NCBI GenBank assembly: GCA_014904985.1
Contig: MU128950.1
Location: forward strand, 103,716 to 167,715
Source of the DNA: Hydnum rufescens UP504
Taxonomy: Eukaryota > Basidiomycota > Agaricomycetes > Cantharellales > Hydnaceae
Direction of reading: 5' to 3'
DNA length: 64,000 bases
Shown here: one piece after another, positions 55,101-64,000 of the stretch
How positions within the stretch are numbered: position 1 is the first letter of the stretch
How the letters are laid out: each line of letters begins with the position of its first letter
Program-made: the position numbers and the translations under genes
Notes under the pieces: generated by a model
Told to the model about the DNA's origin: nothing
What the model saw: the letters and a program-made list of their open reading frames with translations, nothing else
Database searches by the model: none

Positions 55101-57246
55101 TATGTGCTCACATGACTGAAGGTGGATACTATCCCCATATCCAGATTGTACTAGAGCCTGATACAACATTTGTTGTGGAGAAAAGAACAAACCTGGTTGT
55201 GATAGGCATAGTGAATCTGCTCCCAATGCCTGAGTATTCAGGTCTTGCTGGAATCATGTTATTCAGATGGTCTCCCAGAGTGGAGGGCAACTGCCACTCC
55301 ATTGTCTCTGAGAAAATATAAATAAGTCCATTTCTTCACCACTCAGTGGAGCCTTGACTACTGCCAGTGGCCTCCCATCTTCTAATATATATATATCTCA
55401 TTTAAAATATTGTCCCTGCCCCATGGCTGCAGGAATGTACATAATGGCAGTACATGTCCTGTACATATTGAAATAGACATTGGGGAAAGACCTGAGGAAG
55501 AGGTCTGGAGGCTAATACTACCTTATGACCAACTATTCAGTCACACAGTCACACACCCCTGTGAATTGAACCAAATCTGGTCATTGTCACACATCACACA
55601 AGGTGTAAACTGGCTTTGGGGGGCATGGTCACACTCATTGAGAACCCCAAGGGAAGAGCCCCATGTACTAGTAGCCTTACATGGCCTAGGTGATGAGAAT
55701 CAATAAGATCTTTGTTCCTGCTTGACCAGTACCAGTTGAGAGGCTATGCCCCTAATTGCTGAGATGTCCCAGAATAAATGAATTTGCCTGATGTCACACA
55801 TCACATTGAGTTGTGAATGGTCCTGTGGGGGCCCCACATGCAAATTTCTGTGTCATGCTCCAAAATTGGGCATAGTTGGTAACAAGAGTACAGTATACAT
55901 GCATATATGCATACACAGTAATGCTGCACACCAAAATAGGTAGAGAGACATAAAGAGGAAAAACACAATGTGACAATGGAATCACCAACATTAATGCTGG
56001 CAAGATTGCTGCACACCTGTGTACATGGGTGCTTTGCTGACTGCAGCAACTGCCGGTGTTGAGTCCGCTGTTTCAACACTCACTGTACTTCAAATGGGAC
56101 AGTCCCAGGTCCCACCAGTGCCATGGCTTTGTCAGACAGGCTGAGTGTGGGCACATTCTGTGTGCCCAAATCTCAGCTGTCCAACAAGCCTACCTCAAGA
56201 GAATCCATGACCACATTCACTTCACCTTCCACTCAACAGCAGCTGGGATGACCAAATATTGGCCATTTCAGGAGCTCTCAGGCTTGCTGTATTTGTCCTG
56301 TTTGTCCGCATTATTCAAGCCTATTTACAAAGCAATCTGATCATTCCTCATCTCACTATCTCCATCCTCTCCCCCTGCCCTCATGTGGTCCCCCAGGAGG
56401 AAGGGGGTCATTGTTCAAGCTGTGTGTGGGTGCATTCTATGCACCCAAATCACAGCTTTTCAACACCCCCACTCCCAAGGTAGTCTGACAATTTTTGGCC
56501 ATGCTGTTCCTCATCTCCTCCTGCCATCCCACTCAACATCACCTGGAATCCTCAAATCTTAATCAAATTGGGTGTTCGTAGGCTTGTTGGAATCGCCTCA
56601 TTCGTCCGCATCTTTCAAGCCTATTTACAAAGCAGTCCAATCATTCCTCATCACACCATCTCCATCCTCTCCCCCTCCCCTCATGTGGTCCTCCAAGGGG
56701 AAGGGGGTTGTTGTTCAAGCTGTGTGTGGGTGTATTCTATGCGCCCAAATCGCAGCTTTTCAACACCCCCACTCTCAAGGTGTTCTGACTATTTTTGGTC
56801 TCACTGTTCCTCATCTCCTCCTCCCCTCCCACTCAATATCCCTCATATCTTGCCCCACTTGGGTGTTCATGGGCTGGTTGGATTTGTCTTGTTCACCTGG
56901 ATCTATGAAATATATTTACAACACCCCAGACAATCACTTGGGATTGTGAAGTAGAGGCCCTTGGTCATGTCTATATAGAGCCCTCATAGATAGTGAAGAT
57001 TAATGTACTTGAATTCTTATCCTTTAATGTGTATAGCCCTTGCATTGAACTCCATCTTGTTAAGTCTTTGAGGTTGAGGCCATTGACATTGGTTAATGTC
57101 AAATTTGATGTCAAAACCATCCATCTGAGCTCAAAATTCAGTTTTTGATCATCACTTGACATCAACCCCAATTTAAGCCTCTCAGGCCCAGACAACATGT
57201 CAAAATGGTACTCCTTTTGAGCTAAGGCTATATGGCTGACCAGCCT
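52114..57246. mobile_element. 5.1-kb palindromic TIR element (MULE-like, non-autonomous)
   Basis: Both ends carry GGTCAGCC-13 bases-TCAAAAGGAGTACCATTT, inverted with respect to each other (52119 onward; 57243 backward). A 9-bp target duplication flanks it, as in Mutator-like elements. The interior is one giant inverted repeat centred at 54922/54923 (CAATATT-GA-AATATTG). The inner arms (53361-54922 and 54923-56484) look identical except for one base in a homopolymer; the outer arms diverge and differ in tandem-repeat number. No transposase motif is visible. The open frames of 98-126 codons in each arm are mirror copies and have no recognisable domain. Confidence 0.82.
52481..53700. repeat. Tandem repeat, period about 299-300 bp, in the left arm of the palindrome
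   Basis: The word TGTTGAAAAGCTGTGATTTG occurs at 52481, 52781, 53080 and 53379 in this arm. A fifth diverged unit (TTGTTGGACAGCTGAGATTT) starts near 53656. The right arm has the fifth-type unit, two good units (about 56160-56770) and one decayed unit, so copy number differs between arms. Confidence 0.85.
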
Positions 57247-57255
57247 GAGGTCGAA
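57247..57255. repeat. 9-bp target duplication, right (GAGGTCGAA)
   Basis: Partner of 52105-52113. Confidence 0.75.
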
Positions 57256-57560
57256 GGGTGTATAAATCCTTTCACCAGGAATTCATTGATGAATTCATGT
57301 AGCATGGCGACTTCACTTTCCGACATTGGGTATATGGGGCCTCGCAGTATGTCACGACCTTCCTTGATGTCAAACCAAAGGTCATATTTGCGATGCGGCA
57401 GTAGGTAGCTGGCCGCTGTCCCAGTGAAGACGTTGTGGAATTCGTGGTATTCCAGAGGAAGTTGTTGTGCGAGGTCTTGGTGTTCCTCAATGGGGATTGA
57501 TTCAGGTAATGCGGAGGTGGAGGGAGTGTTGCAAACCACTGATGTGGTTCATGCATGGGT
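57256..57560 (-). pseudogene. pol: Gypsy-E pol fragment, RT N-terminus
   Basis: Minus strand: LPLEYHEFHNVFTGTAASYL, LPHRKYDLWFDIKEG, GPIYPMSESEVAMLHEFI and GFIHPS, the segment that connects protease to RT in gypsy polyproteins. It is cut by the palindromic element immediately after HPSTS. Confidence 0.88.
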
Positions 57561-57699
57561 TGGATTGGTGACGACGCATGTGTAGAGTGTCACACCCTCA
57601 TCACTGGCTGCTTGAATGAGGTCTTCAGCTTCATAGACTTTGATTGTGATGCTGTGGGTTGGGGGGCTTGCTGTTGTCGGTTCTGGGGTTGTGGTGGGT

Positions 57700-58600
57700 G
57701 TTGCGATGATGTTGATGCTTAATGGTGTCATTACGAGGTTTGAGTGGTGTGCCATGTGTTCGATTCACATTTCGGCCCACAAGATTTGTGGATTGACTTG
57801 TCGTAACCAGGGGAGGCCTAGTATGACAGGGGTCAAGGAGTGGAGTTGCGATTTGACAAACTCAATATTTTGTTGTGACAAGTTTGCGAAAGTGACCAGG
57901 AGTGTAACTATACACTTGAGGTTGTTCACAATTGATCCATCGAATAATCGCAAGGGGTGTGGTGTTGCCAATTGACAACAATGCGGCACAGTGTGTGAGT
58001 TCTGTACTTGCGACATGTCAATGAAGTTTTTGGAGGTGCTGCAATTGACAAGTGCCAAGATGGGGCTGTCTGAGAGGAGGGGTATTGAGACCATCATGAT
58101 GAATGATGATGGGGAGAGGGAAGAGATGGTAGCTCTCAGATGAGCAGTTCCATCAGAGGGGGATGATGATGAGATCTCAGTGATGTGAGGTTCCTCTGTT
58201 GTGCTGGGACCTCCTGAGAAGGTGAATGTAGTGCAAGCTACTGGGTTGTGCGACGTTGCTGTTGTGGTTGTGCTGCTGGCACTGGGGGATGTCGTGGCAG
58301 GTGTTGTCACGGTTTGCAGTACGTTGCGATGACTGGGGCAACTATCTACTGCATGGTTGCTATTCCTGCAGTATGTGCAGAGTTTTTTGCATCTTTGTCA
58401 TTCCTTTTCCTCTTTGGTGAGTGTGCCGTTAGACTTGTGAACTTTTGGGTCATGTGGGGGGTTTGTCGATGATGAAGGGGATGTCGACAATGAGGGGTTC
58501 GCAGTGTAGGGGTGTGCGCTGCAATCTGAGGTTCTCGTGGCTTTGAGTTCCTCTTGGTGCTCCCAATGCCAGCCATCAAATCTTAGTGTGGCTTGGTACA
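57700..58600 (-). pseudogene. Gypsy-E gag end and aspartic protease
   Basis: Minus strand: a Ser/Thr/Pro-rich gag tail, a CCHC knuckle CTYCRNSNHAVDSC (C-x2-C-x4-H-x4-C, near 58340-58380), then a protease-like domain with ALVNCSTSKNFID, where the active-site Asp is replaced by Asn (family: DCGAT or DSGAT). LRLFDGSI and PVILGLPWLRQVNP follow. Frameshifts occur between gag and protease. The N-terminal part of gag is missing. Confidence 0.82.
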
Positions 58601-58627
58601 TGCCTTGGAGTTTTGCAGGCTTGCTGT

Positions 58628-58698
58628 TATAGAAGAAGGGTTGGGAGCTCTGATGACTGTCAAATCAAAATCTGGTTCAGCCAGTGTGTAGATGGGAG
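58628..58698 (-). repeat. LTR-B copy 5, 71-bp 3' end only
   Basis: TATAGAAGAAGGGTTGGGAG and GGTTCAGCCAGTGTGTAGAT are the reversed last bases of LTR-B. The copy stops at the Gypsy-A A3 LTR, so A3 inserted into an LTR-B; the rest should lie on the far side of A3. Confidence 0.85.
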
Positions 58699-59335
58699 TG
58701 TCAGGGCCACGCTGCGACGAGAGCACCAAACAACTATAAACACGGATAAGTCCGACTAGGTCCGGCGTAAGTCCGGCTTAGTTCGAAGGAATCCGGGCAA
58801 GGCTGAGATAAAGAGAACGAAGGAAGATAGAAGAGAGTTCCAGCAGCCCGGAAGGGTCTAGGCGGAAAGGAGCACGACGGTCCTTAAGCTCGTGGAGTTA
58901 GCTGGAACACACTCGGAACTGTAGTCCGGGGTAATAGCGGAAATCCTGAGTTTTCATAGAAGACATAAGGAAGTACAAGGACAAACCTGTAGTCCGGGGT
59001 AATAGCAGAAATCCTGAGAGACCAAAGCTGAGGCCTCTGGACTTCGCCCCCGGACTACTTATACAGGACAGCTATACTACGAGGGGAGTGATCATCAAGG
59101 GGGAGGGTGGTTACAAGGGAGGTGGAAACAGGAACAGGGGAGTGGCCAGGAACAAGGACAGGTACTAGCGTGGGTAACTCGGAATCAAAGGAAATGAAAG
59201 AGAAATGAAACGTGACAGAACGAACTCGGAAGCAAACGGAAACAAGAAGAAATAAACTGACGGAGCCCGGAGAGCACCGGAGACAAATCGGAAGCAAACC
59301 AGAGTTATCGGAAAAGAAGCGGACGAACCCTGACA
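58699..59335 (-). repeat. 3' LTR of Gypsy-A copy A3
   Basis: 637 bp with ends TGTCAGGG and CCCTGACA. It is rich in intact CpG (GTCCGGCGTAAGTCCGG), so young. The purine tract (reverse of TTACCCCCCTCTTAA, 59336-59350) marks it as the downstream LTR of a minus-strand element. Confidence 0.92.
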
Positions 59336-59350
59336 TTACCCCCCTCTTAA

Positions 59351-59371
59351 GCCCGTTCGTCCCGAACGGGC
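59351..59371. promoter_or_regulatory. Perfect hairpin next to the purine tract of A3
   Basis: GCCCGTTCG-TCC-CGAACGGGC: nine base pairs, three-base loop, directly inside the purine tract. A decayed version (CGGCCAATCGGGATGATCGCCC) is at the same place in A2 (41884-41905). It could be an RNA structure near the priming site or a terminator-like element. The role is inferred only from its position and conservation. Confidence 0.5.
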
Positions 59372-59419
59372 GAGACGGATCGATCCGCGGAGACAGCCGG
59401 AGAATTTTCCACTACCATC

Positions 59420-60459
59420 ATGTCCAACCCTTGTAGATCTAAACTCAATGAGGCTCGTATGCGTGCAGAAGAGGCTGCGCAGGCCTTCCAGGAGGCCCAG
59501 GAGGAGGAGGAGCGCGTAGCGGAGGAGGAGTGGAAACAGGAGGAGGCGAGGCATGAGGCCGCGAGGCGCAAGGCTGTGGCGGAAGCCAAGGCAGCTGCAG
59601 AGGCTAAGGCCGCTGCGGAGGCTAAGGCCAAGGCGGATGACCTTGCCAGGAGGATCCGTGAGGATCCTGCGCTTATGCCGTGAGTTCTGTGTGTTGTTCT
59701 CTGTCCATGGCACCTTGGTGATGCGTTCCAGGTCTACAGTGTGCTTCCGCTGCGTCCAACAGCGGATTCGCTGCGTTCCGCAGGCGGATAAGCCTGGAGC
59801 GTGGGCATGCCAGGCGTGCTTCATGGCGAAGGCTCGATGCACCTTGGGCGAGGAGGGAGGGTCTGGGGCGGAGACGTCGGCGGCTGGGCGGGGTCGTGCT
59901 CATGCTCCGACGCCAGGAGTTCAGCAACGATTGGCCATGGCTGCGGAGCAAAGTGTGCTAGCACATAAACGGTCCGCGGAGGCGTTGGAAAGGCAGGCAC
60001 GGGCTGCGGAGGAGATGGCGATGTCCATGGGTGAGGTGAGGGATTCCCTGGACACGATCGTGCGACATCTGTTGCCTCGTCCGGCCTCGTGCAACGTCGG
60101 AGTATCCTCGTCCGGTCTCGGAACGTCCCCATGCAATGTCGGAGTACCCCCGTCCGATCTCGGAGCATCCGGAGTGGTGAGGGATATCTGGAGGACCGGA
60201 GTCGGCTACTGCGGCGAGTTCGGAATCCGGTCGTAGTCGTAAGCGCCAGCGCACTGGCGAACTCATTGATCTGTCGGACGAGGACGAGGACGATGATGAC
60301 GAGGACGAGGACGATGATGACGACGAGGACGACGATGATGACGACAACAACAACAATGATGACGACGATGACAACGATGATGACGACAACGACAACGATG
60401 ATGACGACAATGACAACGACAATGAGGGCGACAATGATGACGACGGGGAGGCGGAGTAG
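59420..60459 (+). CDS. Antisense spliced Zn(II)2Cys6-like gene inside Gypsy-A copy A3
   Basis: Exon 1 (59420-59679) encodes an Ala/Glu/Lys-rich coiled coil (EEERVAEEEWKQEEARHE, then AEAKAAAEAKAK). A 52-bp intron (59680-59731, GTGAGT...TTCCAG) joins it in frame to exon 2. Exon 2 starts with the perfect spacing C-x2-C-x6-C-x11-C-x2-C-x6-C: CFRC, QRIRC, CQAC, KARC. A second helical part follows (LAMAAEQSVLAHKRSAEA; ERQARAAEEMAMSMGEV) and a CNVGV repeat. The frame then changes near 60150-60190, by an undetected intron or a lost base, into RSRKRQRTGELIDLSDEDED and a long Asp/Asn/Glu tail ending TAG 60457. It runs against pol and starts 84 bp from the LTR. The cluster resembles fungal DNA-binding domains; the function is unproven. 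Confidence 0.72.
59680..59731 (+). other. Intron of the A3 antisense gene
   Basis: GTGAGT at the 5' end, TTCCAG at the 3' end, 52 bp. Removing it joins codon CC|G and keeps the frame into the cysteine cluster; reading through gives an immediate TGA at 59681. Confidence 0.72.
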
Positions 60460-60529
60460 TTGATACCTTCGTTGTCAAACTTGTGTCTTGTAAATCCCAT
60501 GTTTCGTACACCTCTGTTTCGTAAATCGT

Positions 60530-62500
60530 TTAGTGAATCGACCAGTCCGGGAGATCTGAGGGGGTTTCCATAAGGAATTCAGTGGTTCGGAAGGGTATGG
60601 AGGCGAACTCTAGGGCATTGATCCGTCTGGGGGCTTCCAGATGGGTCCGGTGGAATGTTTGAACGATGTCCGGAGCATTTTCTAGGTTAGCCTCCGGGAC
60701 CCATTCGTTATCGGAGGCCGGATAGCCCTTCCAGTGGACGAGGTACTGGAGCTTTCGGCGGAAATACCGGGAGTTTTCAATTCGTTCGACTTCATACTCT
60801 TCTTCACCCCCTCGTAAGACCGGAGGCGGAGGGGGGCGGGCTGCACACTCAACGATCGGATCCGGTCGGAAAGGGTGGAGTTTGGAGACATGGAATACAG
60901 GGTGAATTTTCATCCAGGTGGGAAGCTTGAGGCAGATGGCGGAGCGGGAGATGACTTTATCCACATTGTATGGTCCAAGCCACTTGTCCGATAACTTTTT
61001 GGTAGGTCGGTCAGTGGAGATATCGCGTGCATCCAGCCATACTTGGTCGCCGACAGCGTACTCCGGGGCCTCCGCGCGGTGAGCATTGTAGAACCGGGCC
61101 ATGTCGTCAGCGGCCTTCCGCAACGCGGATTGGGCTTCATCCGTGGTCTTTCGCATTCGTGTGATGAAGTCCGACGCTGCCTCAATTGTTCCAGGGCGGG
61201 TGGGCTCAGTTCTGAGACAAGGATCTTGTCCGGAGTCAAGCCGGAACAGGGGTCTGACAGGTGGACGAGTGAACATGGTTGTTGTAGGCGAACTCCACAA
61301 TGGGGAGCCACTCTACCCAGTCATTTTGGTGGTGGTTGACGAAGATCCGGAGATACTGTTCAATTTCCTGGTTAACTCGTTCCGTCTGTCCGTCCGTCTG
61401 GGGGTGGAATGCCGTAGAGAAGTTCGTTTTAATTCCGAGGAGTGAATTGAGTTCCCTCATGAACTTGGAGGTAAATGTGGTGCCTCGGTCACTGATGATG
61501 GTCTCCGGTAAGCCGTGGTGTCTCCACACATTGTCTCGGAAGAGACGAGCGACTCTGGCAGAATCTACCGTAGTGCTCGTCGGCATTGCATGAATCCGTT
61601 TGGACAGTCGGTCGACAACGATCATCATACTGTCGAATCCGTGTGACTCCAGAAGCTCCGTGATCATATCCACAGAGATAACTTGCCATCGTCTATCCGG
61701 GATTGGGTTTGGATGAAGCGTTCCGGAAGGCTTGGAGGGGAAGGTTTTCGTCCGGTTACATACATCGCAAGCGGAGACATATGTCGCGACGTAGCGTGAC
61801 ATTCCGGGCCACCAGTAGTGGCGGGATACGAGTTCATATGTCTTCCACCGTCCAGGGTGACCTGTAGTGGGGGTGTCATGGTGTTCGTGCACAAGGTCGT
61901 GGCGGAGTTTGGAGTCCAGCGGAACATATACTCGTCCTCGGAAAAGGATAGTGGATCCGTTGAGTTCCCAGTCCTTCAGGTGTGCCTTTGGCCCATCTCC
62001 ATTTAATTCCTTGATGATTTGGATCACCTTGTCATCGATCTCCGTCACTCGTTTAATCCGGGCCATCAGGCTCCGGCTTGGTCCTTCCACAATGATGACC
62101 TCCGGTGTATCTAAAGCACGTGCCTGAAAGGCGTCGGACTTGAGTAGGACAACATCGGAGTTGTCGAAGTCGCCTCGGGGGTGGTCTGATCGATGGGAGA
62201 GGGTGTCAGGCTTCCCTGATTGGGTTCCAGAACGGTGTTGGAGAGTGAAGTTGAAATGAGAGAGGAAGATATTCCACCGGGCTTGCCTCCGATTCAATTT
62301 CTGGGCGGACCGGAAGTATTGGAGGTTCTGGTGATCCGTCAGAATTTCAATGGGGTGCGGAGAGCCTTCGAGGTAGTGCCTCCATGCCTCCAGAGCTCTG
62401 ATAATGGCCATGAGCTCTTTGTCGTAGATGTCGTAGTTCCTCTCAGCTTCCGACAGGCTTTTCGACAGGAATCCTACCGGGTGCCATTTTCCGTCCTCCT
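60530..62500 (-). pseudogene. pol: pol of Gypsy-A copy A3 (RNase H, integrase, chromodomain)
   Basis: Minus strand: RNase H end (NYDIYDKELMAIIRALE, TDHQNLQYF), integrase zinc motif (HHDTPTTGHPG, CDVC), DDE core (VISVDMITEL, IISDRGTTFTSKF, HPQTDGQTERVNQE) and C-terminal domain. The chromodomain reads YEVERIENSRYF, YLVHWKGYP and NEWVPEANL with its aromatic-cage positions intact; it ends DLPDWSIH with a stop at 60530. A single extra base near 61270 splits it into two frames. No CGA-to-TGA stops are present, unlike A2. Chromodomain integrases of this group direct insertion toward marked heterochromatin (known for chromoviruses). RT and everything upstream are absent. Confidence 0.92.
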
Positions 62501-62550
62501 GCGGATGATCTGCTCTGAGCTGTACGCAAGCCGCTCCGCCTCCGGCAAAT
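62500..62550. other. Head-to-head junction between Gypsy-A copies A3 and A4
   Basis: Left of here RNase H reads on the minus strand up to CCGCAGGAGGACGG. Right of here the protease reads on the plus strand from SERVVFSVIGLGKTKL (62547 on). The parts missing on each side (RT for A3; LTR, gag and active-site protease for A4) show that both copies are broken at the same point. Confidence 0.8.
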
Positions 62551-64000
62551 CCGAACGGGTAGTGTTCTCCGTGATTGGATTAGGAAAGACTAAGCTGATC
62601 ATAGGACACACCTGGCTCCACCATCACAACCCGGAGATTGATTGGACAACGGGGAGATCACACTAACCCGCTGCCCATCGGACTGCCGTGTAGTGATCCG
62701 GAAACTGCGGAATGCAGAACGCCGGAAAGGGGAAAACGGAGAGATGCTCCGGAAACACCCCAGGAAACCCACTGTCGAAGAGGATATCGCCGACGAACCC
62801 CTGGAGAAAGGCGCGCGTATATTTGCAGCCTACTTCCCCAGTGATAGCGACACTCCGAGATCGTCCGAGCAACGAGTACCCCTCTCAGAGACTGGCGGAG
62901 GCTGCAGAGGCACGAACCACCGAAAACCTTCGAGGAATTGGTTCCGGAGGAATTCCGAGACTTCCGAGATGTCTTCTCCAAGGACTCCTTCGACCAACTC
63001 CCTAGACGGAAACCATGGGACCACCATATCGAGTTCAAGGAAGGAACCCAGCTCCCTCCGCCAGCCAAACTCTTCCCATTGTCTCCGAGTGAGCAAAAGG
63101 AACTTGATGACTTCCTGAAGGAGAATCTCGCCTCTGGTCGTATCCGCCTTCGAAATCTCCTATGGCTGCTCCTGTGTTCTTTGTGAAGAAAAAGGATGGA
63201 GGCTTCCGATTAGTCCAAGACTACCGGAAACTCAATGATATCACAGTTAAGAACGCATACCTCTACCACTTATTTCCGACGTCATCGACCGACTCCGAGG
63301 AGCCAAAGTGTTTGGAAAGTTGGACTTACGCTGGGGCTTCCAGAATATCCGGATGGCGGACGGAGAGGAATGGAAAGCGGCCTTTCGGACTAATCGAGGA
63401 CTCTTCGAACCTCTGGTCATGTTCTTCGGACTCTGCAACTCCCCTGGCACGTTCCAGAATATGATCAACGACGTCCTCCGAGAATGGATCGACAAGGGAG
63501 TATGCATCGTGTACCTAGACGACATCTTGAGCTTTGCTAAAACTCGAGAAGAGTACGTCCGCGGAGTCCGAGGGATCCTGCAGACACTCCGAGAGAACCA
63601 CCTCTTCCTGAAACCAGAGAAGTGCGAATTCTTCCGAGACCGGATCGAGTATTTGGGCATGGTGTTCACCCCGGACCACGTGGAAATGGACCCCATCAAA
63701 GTTGCAGGGGTGACGGATTGGCCGGAGCCACGGAATCTCAAGGAAACGCAGTCGTTCCTAGGATTCATAAACTTCTACCGACGGTTCATCCAGGACTTCG
63801 CCAAAGTTGCCAGACCACTAAACGATCTGACTCGGAAGGACACCCCCTTCCGGTGGCCGATGCCGAACGTAATGCCTTCCTGAAGCTGAAAGATCTTGTC
63901 ACCTCCGCCCGATCCTGGTGTTCCCTTCCGAGTCTGGACGCTTCCGAGTCGAAGCTGACGCCTCCGGCTATGCAACAGGGGCAGTACTCTCCCAGCTTCA
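62547..64000 (+). pseudogene. pol: pol of Gypsy-A copy A4 (protease end, RT; partial)
   Basis: Plus strand: SERVVFSVIGLGKTKL, HTWLHHHNPEIDW, a linker, then RT with [57 protein letters not shown] (near 63510) and LKETQSFLGFINFY. RNase H begins at the window end. There are no CGA-to-TGA stops, but single bases are missing near 62653, 62880, 63148, 63257, 63852 and 63910, mostly in short C or G runs, so no long frame survives. It continues beyond the window. Confidence 0.9.

Larger units (their letters stand above)
47259..58627 (-). mobile_element. Gypsy-E, a minus-strand Ty3/gypsy element carrying an antisense gene and two insertions
   Basis: Reading from right to left: gag end with zinc knuckle and protease (57765-58600), RT N-terminus (57256-57560), a palindromic TIR element (52114-57246), RT core (51541-52104), an LTR-B (49873-51535), RT end and RNase H (49190-49862), an antisense cysteine-cluster gene (47866-48978), purine tract, and 3' LTR. 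The integrase is absent, apparently deleted between RNase H and the antisense gene. The 5' LTR is missing: at 58628 the element is cut by an LTR-B fragment. Confidence 0.85.
58699..62500 (-). mobile_element. Gypsy-A copy A3, youngest copy, truncated in pol
   Basis: From left to right on the plus strand: 3' LTR, purine tract, hairpin, antisense cysteine-cluster gene (59420-60459), then minus-strand pol from chromodomain back to the start of RNase H. At about 62500-62550 it meets the plus-strand copy A4 head-to-head. CpG content is high throughout and pol contains only one frameshift. Confidence 0.88.

Noticed and set aside
54524..55321. Two identical 99-codon frames on opposite strands
   Set aside because: They are mirror images created by the palindrome, with no recognisable domain, so not evidence for a duplicated gene.
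52114..57246. Purely artefactual palindrome from a foldback read
   Set aside because: The outer arms are diverged and differ in repeat number, and one 9-bp target duplication encloses the whole. An artefact limited to the identical central part remains possible.
59420..60459. Calling the A3 antisense gene a host transcription factor
   Set aside because: The cysteine spacing fits Zn(II)2Cys6, but the gene lies wholly inside a retrotransposon and a related antisense gene sits at the same place in another element. An element-borne gene is the better reading.
60089..60511. Met/Thr-rich and Ser-rich open frames at 60089-60463 (plus) and 59958-60511 (minus)
   Set aside because: They are alternative frames of the GAC/GAT repeat that encodes the acidic tail of the antisense gene.
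62220..62666. 148-codon plus-strand open frame
   Set aside because: It crosses the A3/A4 junction: the first part is antisense RNase H and the last part is A4 protease. It is not a real protein.
1..64000. tRNA or rRNA genes
   Set aside because: I looked for cloverleaf-like A/B box spacing and conserved rRNA words on both strands by eye and saw none convincing; a covariance-model scan would be decisive.

Overview
The window looks like transposon-choked, gene-poor DNA of a basidiomycete fungus (Agaricomycetes). The evidence is Ty3/gypsy chromoviruses with fungal-type pol, short GTRAGT...CTAAC...AG introns of 50-113 bp, three relics of the fungal-type protein kinase family FunK1, and heavy CpG decay in the older copies. 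I see no intact housekeeping gene, rRNA, tRNA or CRISPR array. Four repeat families organise the region: Gypsy-A (LTRs TGTCAGGG...CCCTGACA, chromodomain integrase), LTR-B (about 1.47-1.67 kb, TGTGGAAGA...TCTTCTATA), Gypsy-E (LTR TGTTA...TAACA) and LTR-F (TGTTGGAGG...TTTAACA).

Layout. 1-2913: Gypsy-A copy A1 (minus, cut by the window edge), inserted in the decayed pol of another gypsy element (2914-5104). 5300-9234: its downstream part, with an unrecognised coiled-coil ORF (6082-6747) and a decayed ORF, then an LTR-B (9235-10905). 10906-13590: an unrecognised decayed gene, a 155-bp triplication and relics. 13590-18728: an inverted array of intron-like modules, each with a conserved hairpin, alternating with short exon-like pieces that carry a second hairpin; an LTR-F interrupts it. 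18730-24800: repeats built on CAGGTTTAAACCTG, a MITE pair, a Tc1/mariner relic and another LTR-F. 24800-33330: three FunK1 relics. 33392-36143: LTR-F and LTR-B. 36153-44230: the most complete Gypsy-A copy (A2), target duplication GCACA, its 3' LTR split by an LTR-B. 44236-47258: a decayed minus-strand gene. 47259-58627: Gypsy-E on the minus strand, split by an LTR-B and by a 5.1-kb palindromic TIR element with a 9-bp target duplication. 58699-62500: Gypsy-A copy A3 (minus, youngest). 62540-64000: copy A4 (plus), joined head-to-head to A3.

The two most striking observations are these. (1) Gypsy-E and Gypsy-A3, different lineages, each carry between pol and the 3' LTR an antisense, intron-containing gene for a cysteine-cluster protein that starts next to the LTR. 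(2) The 13.6-18.7 kb array contains a dozen similarly sized intron-like modules whose internal hairpins vary by compensatory changes. A giant near-perfect palindrome (52.1-57.2 kb) is the third. Many in-frame stops in old copies are TGA where a sister copy has CGA, so the element proteins decay mainly through CpG-to-TpG change.
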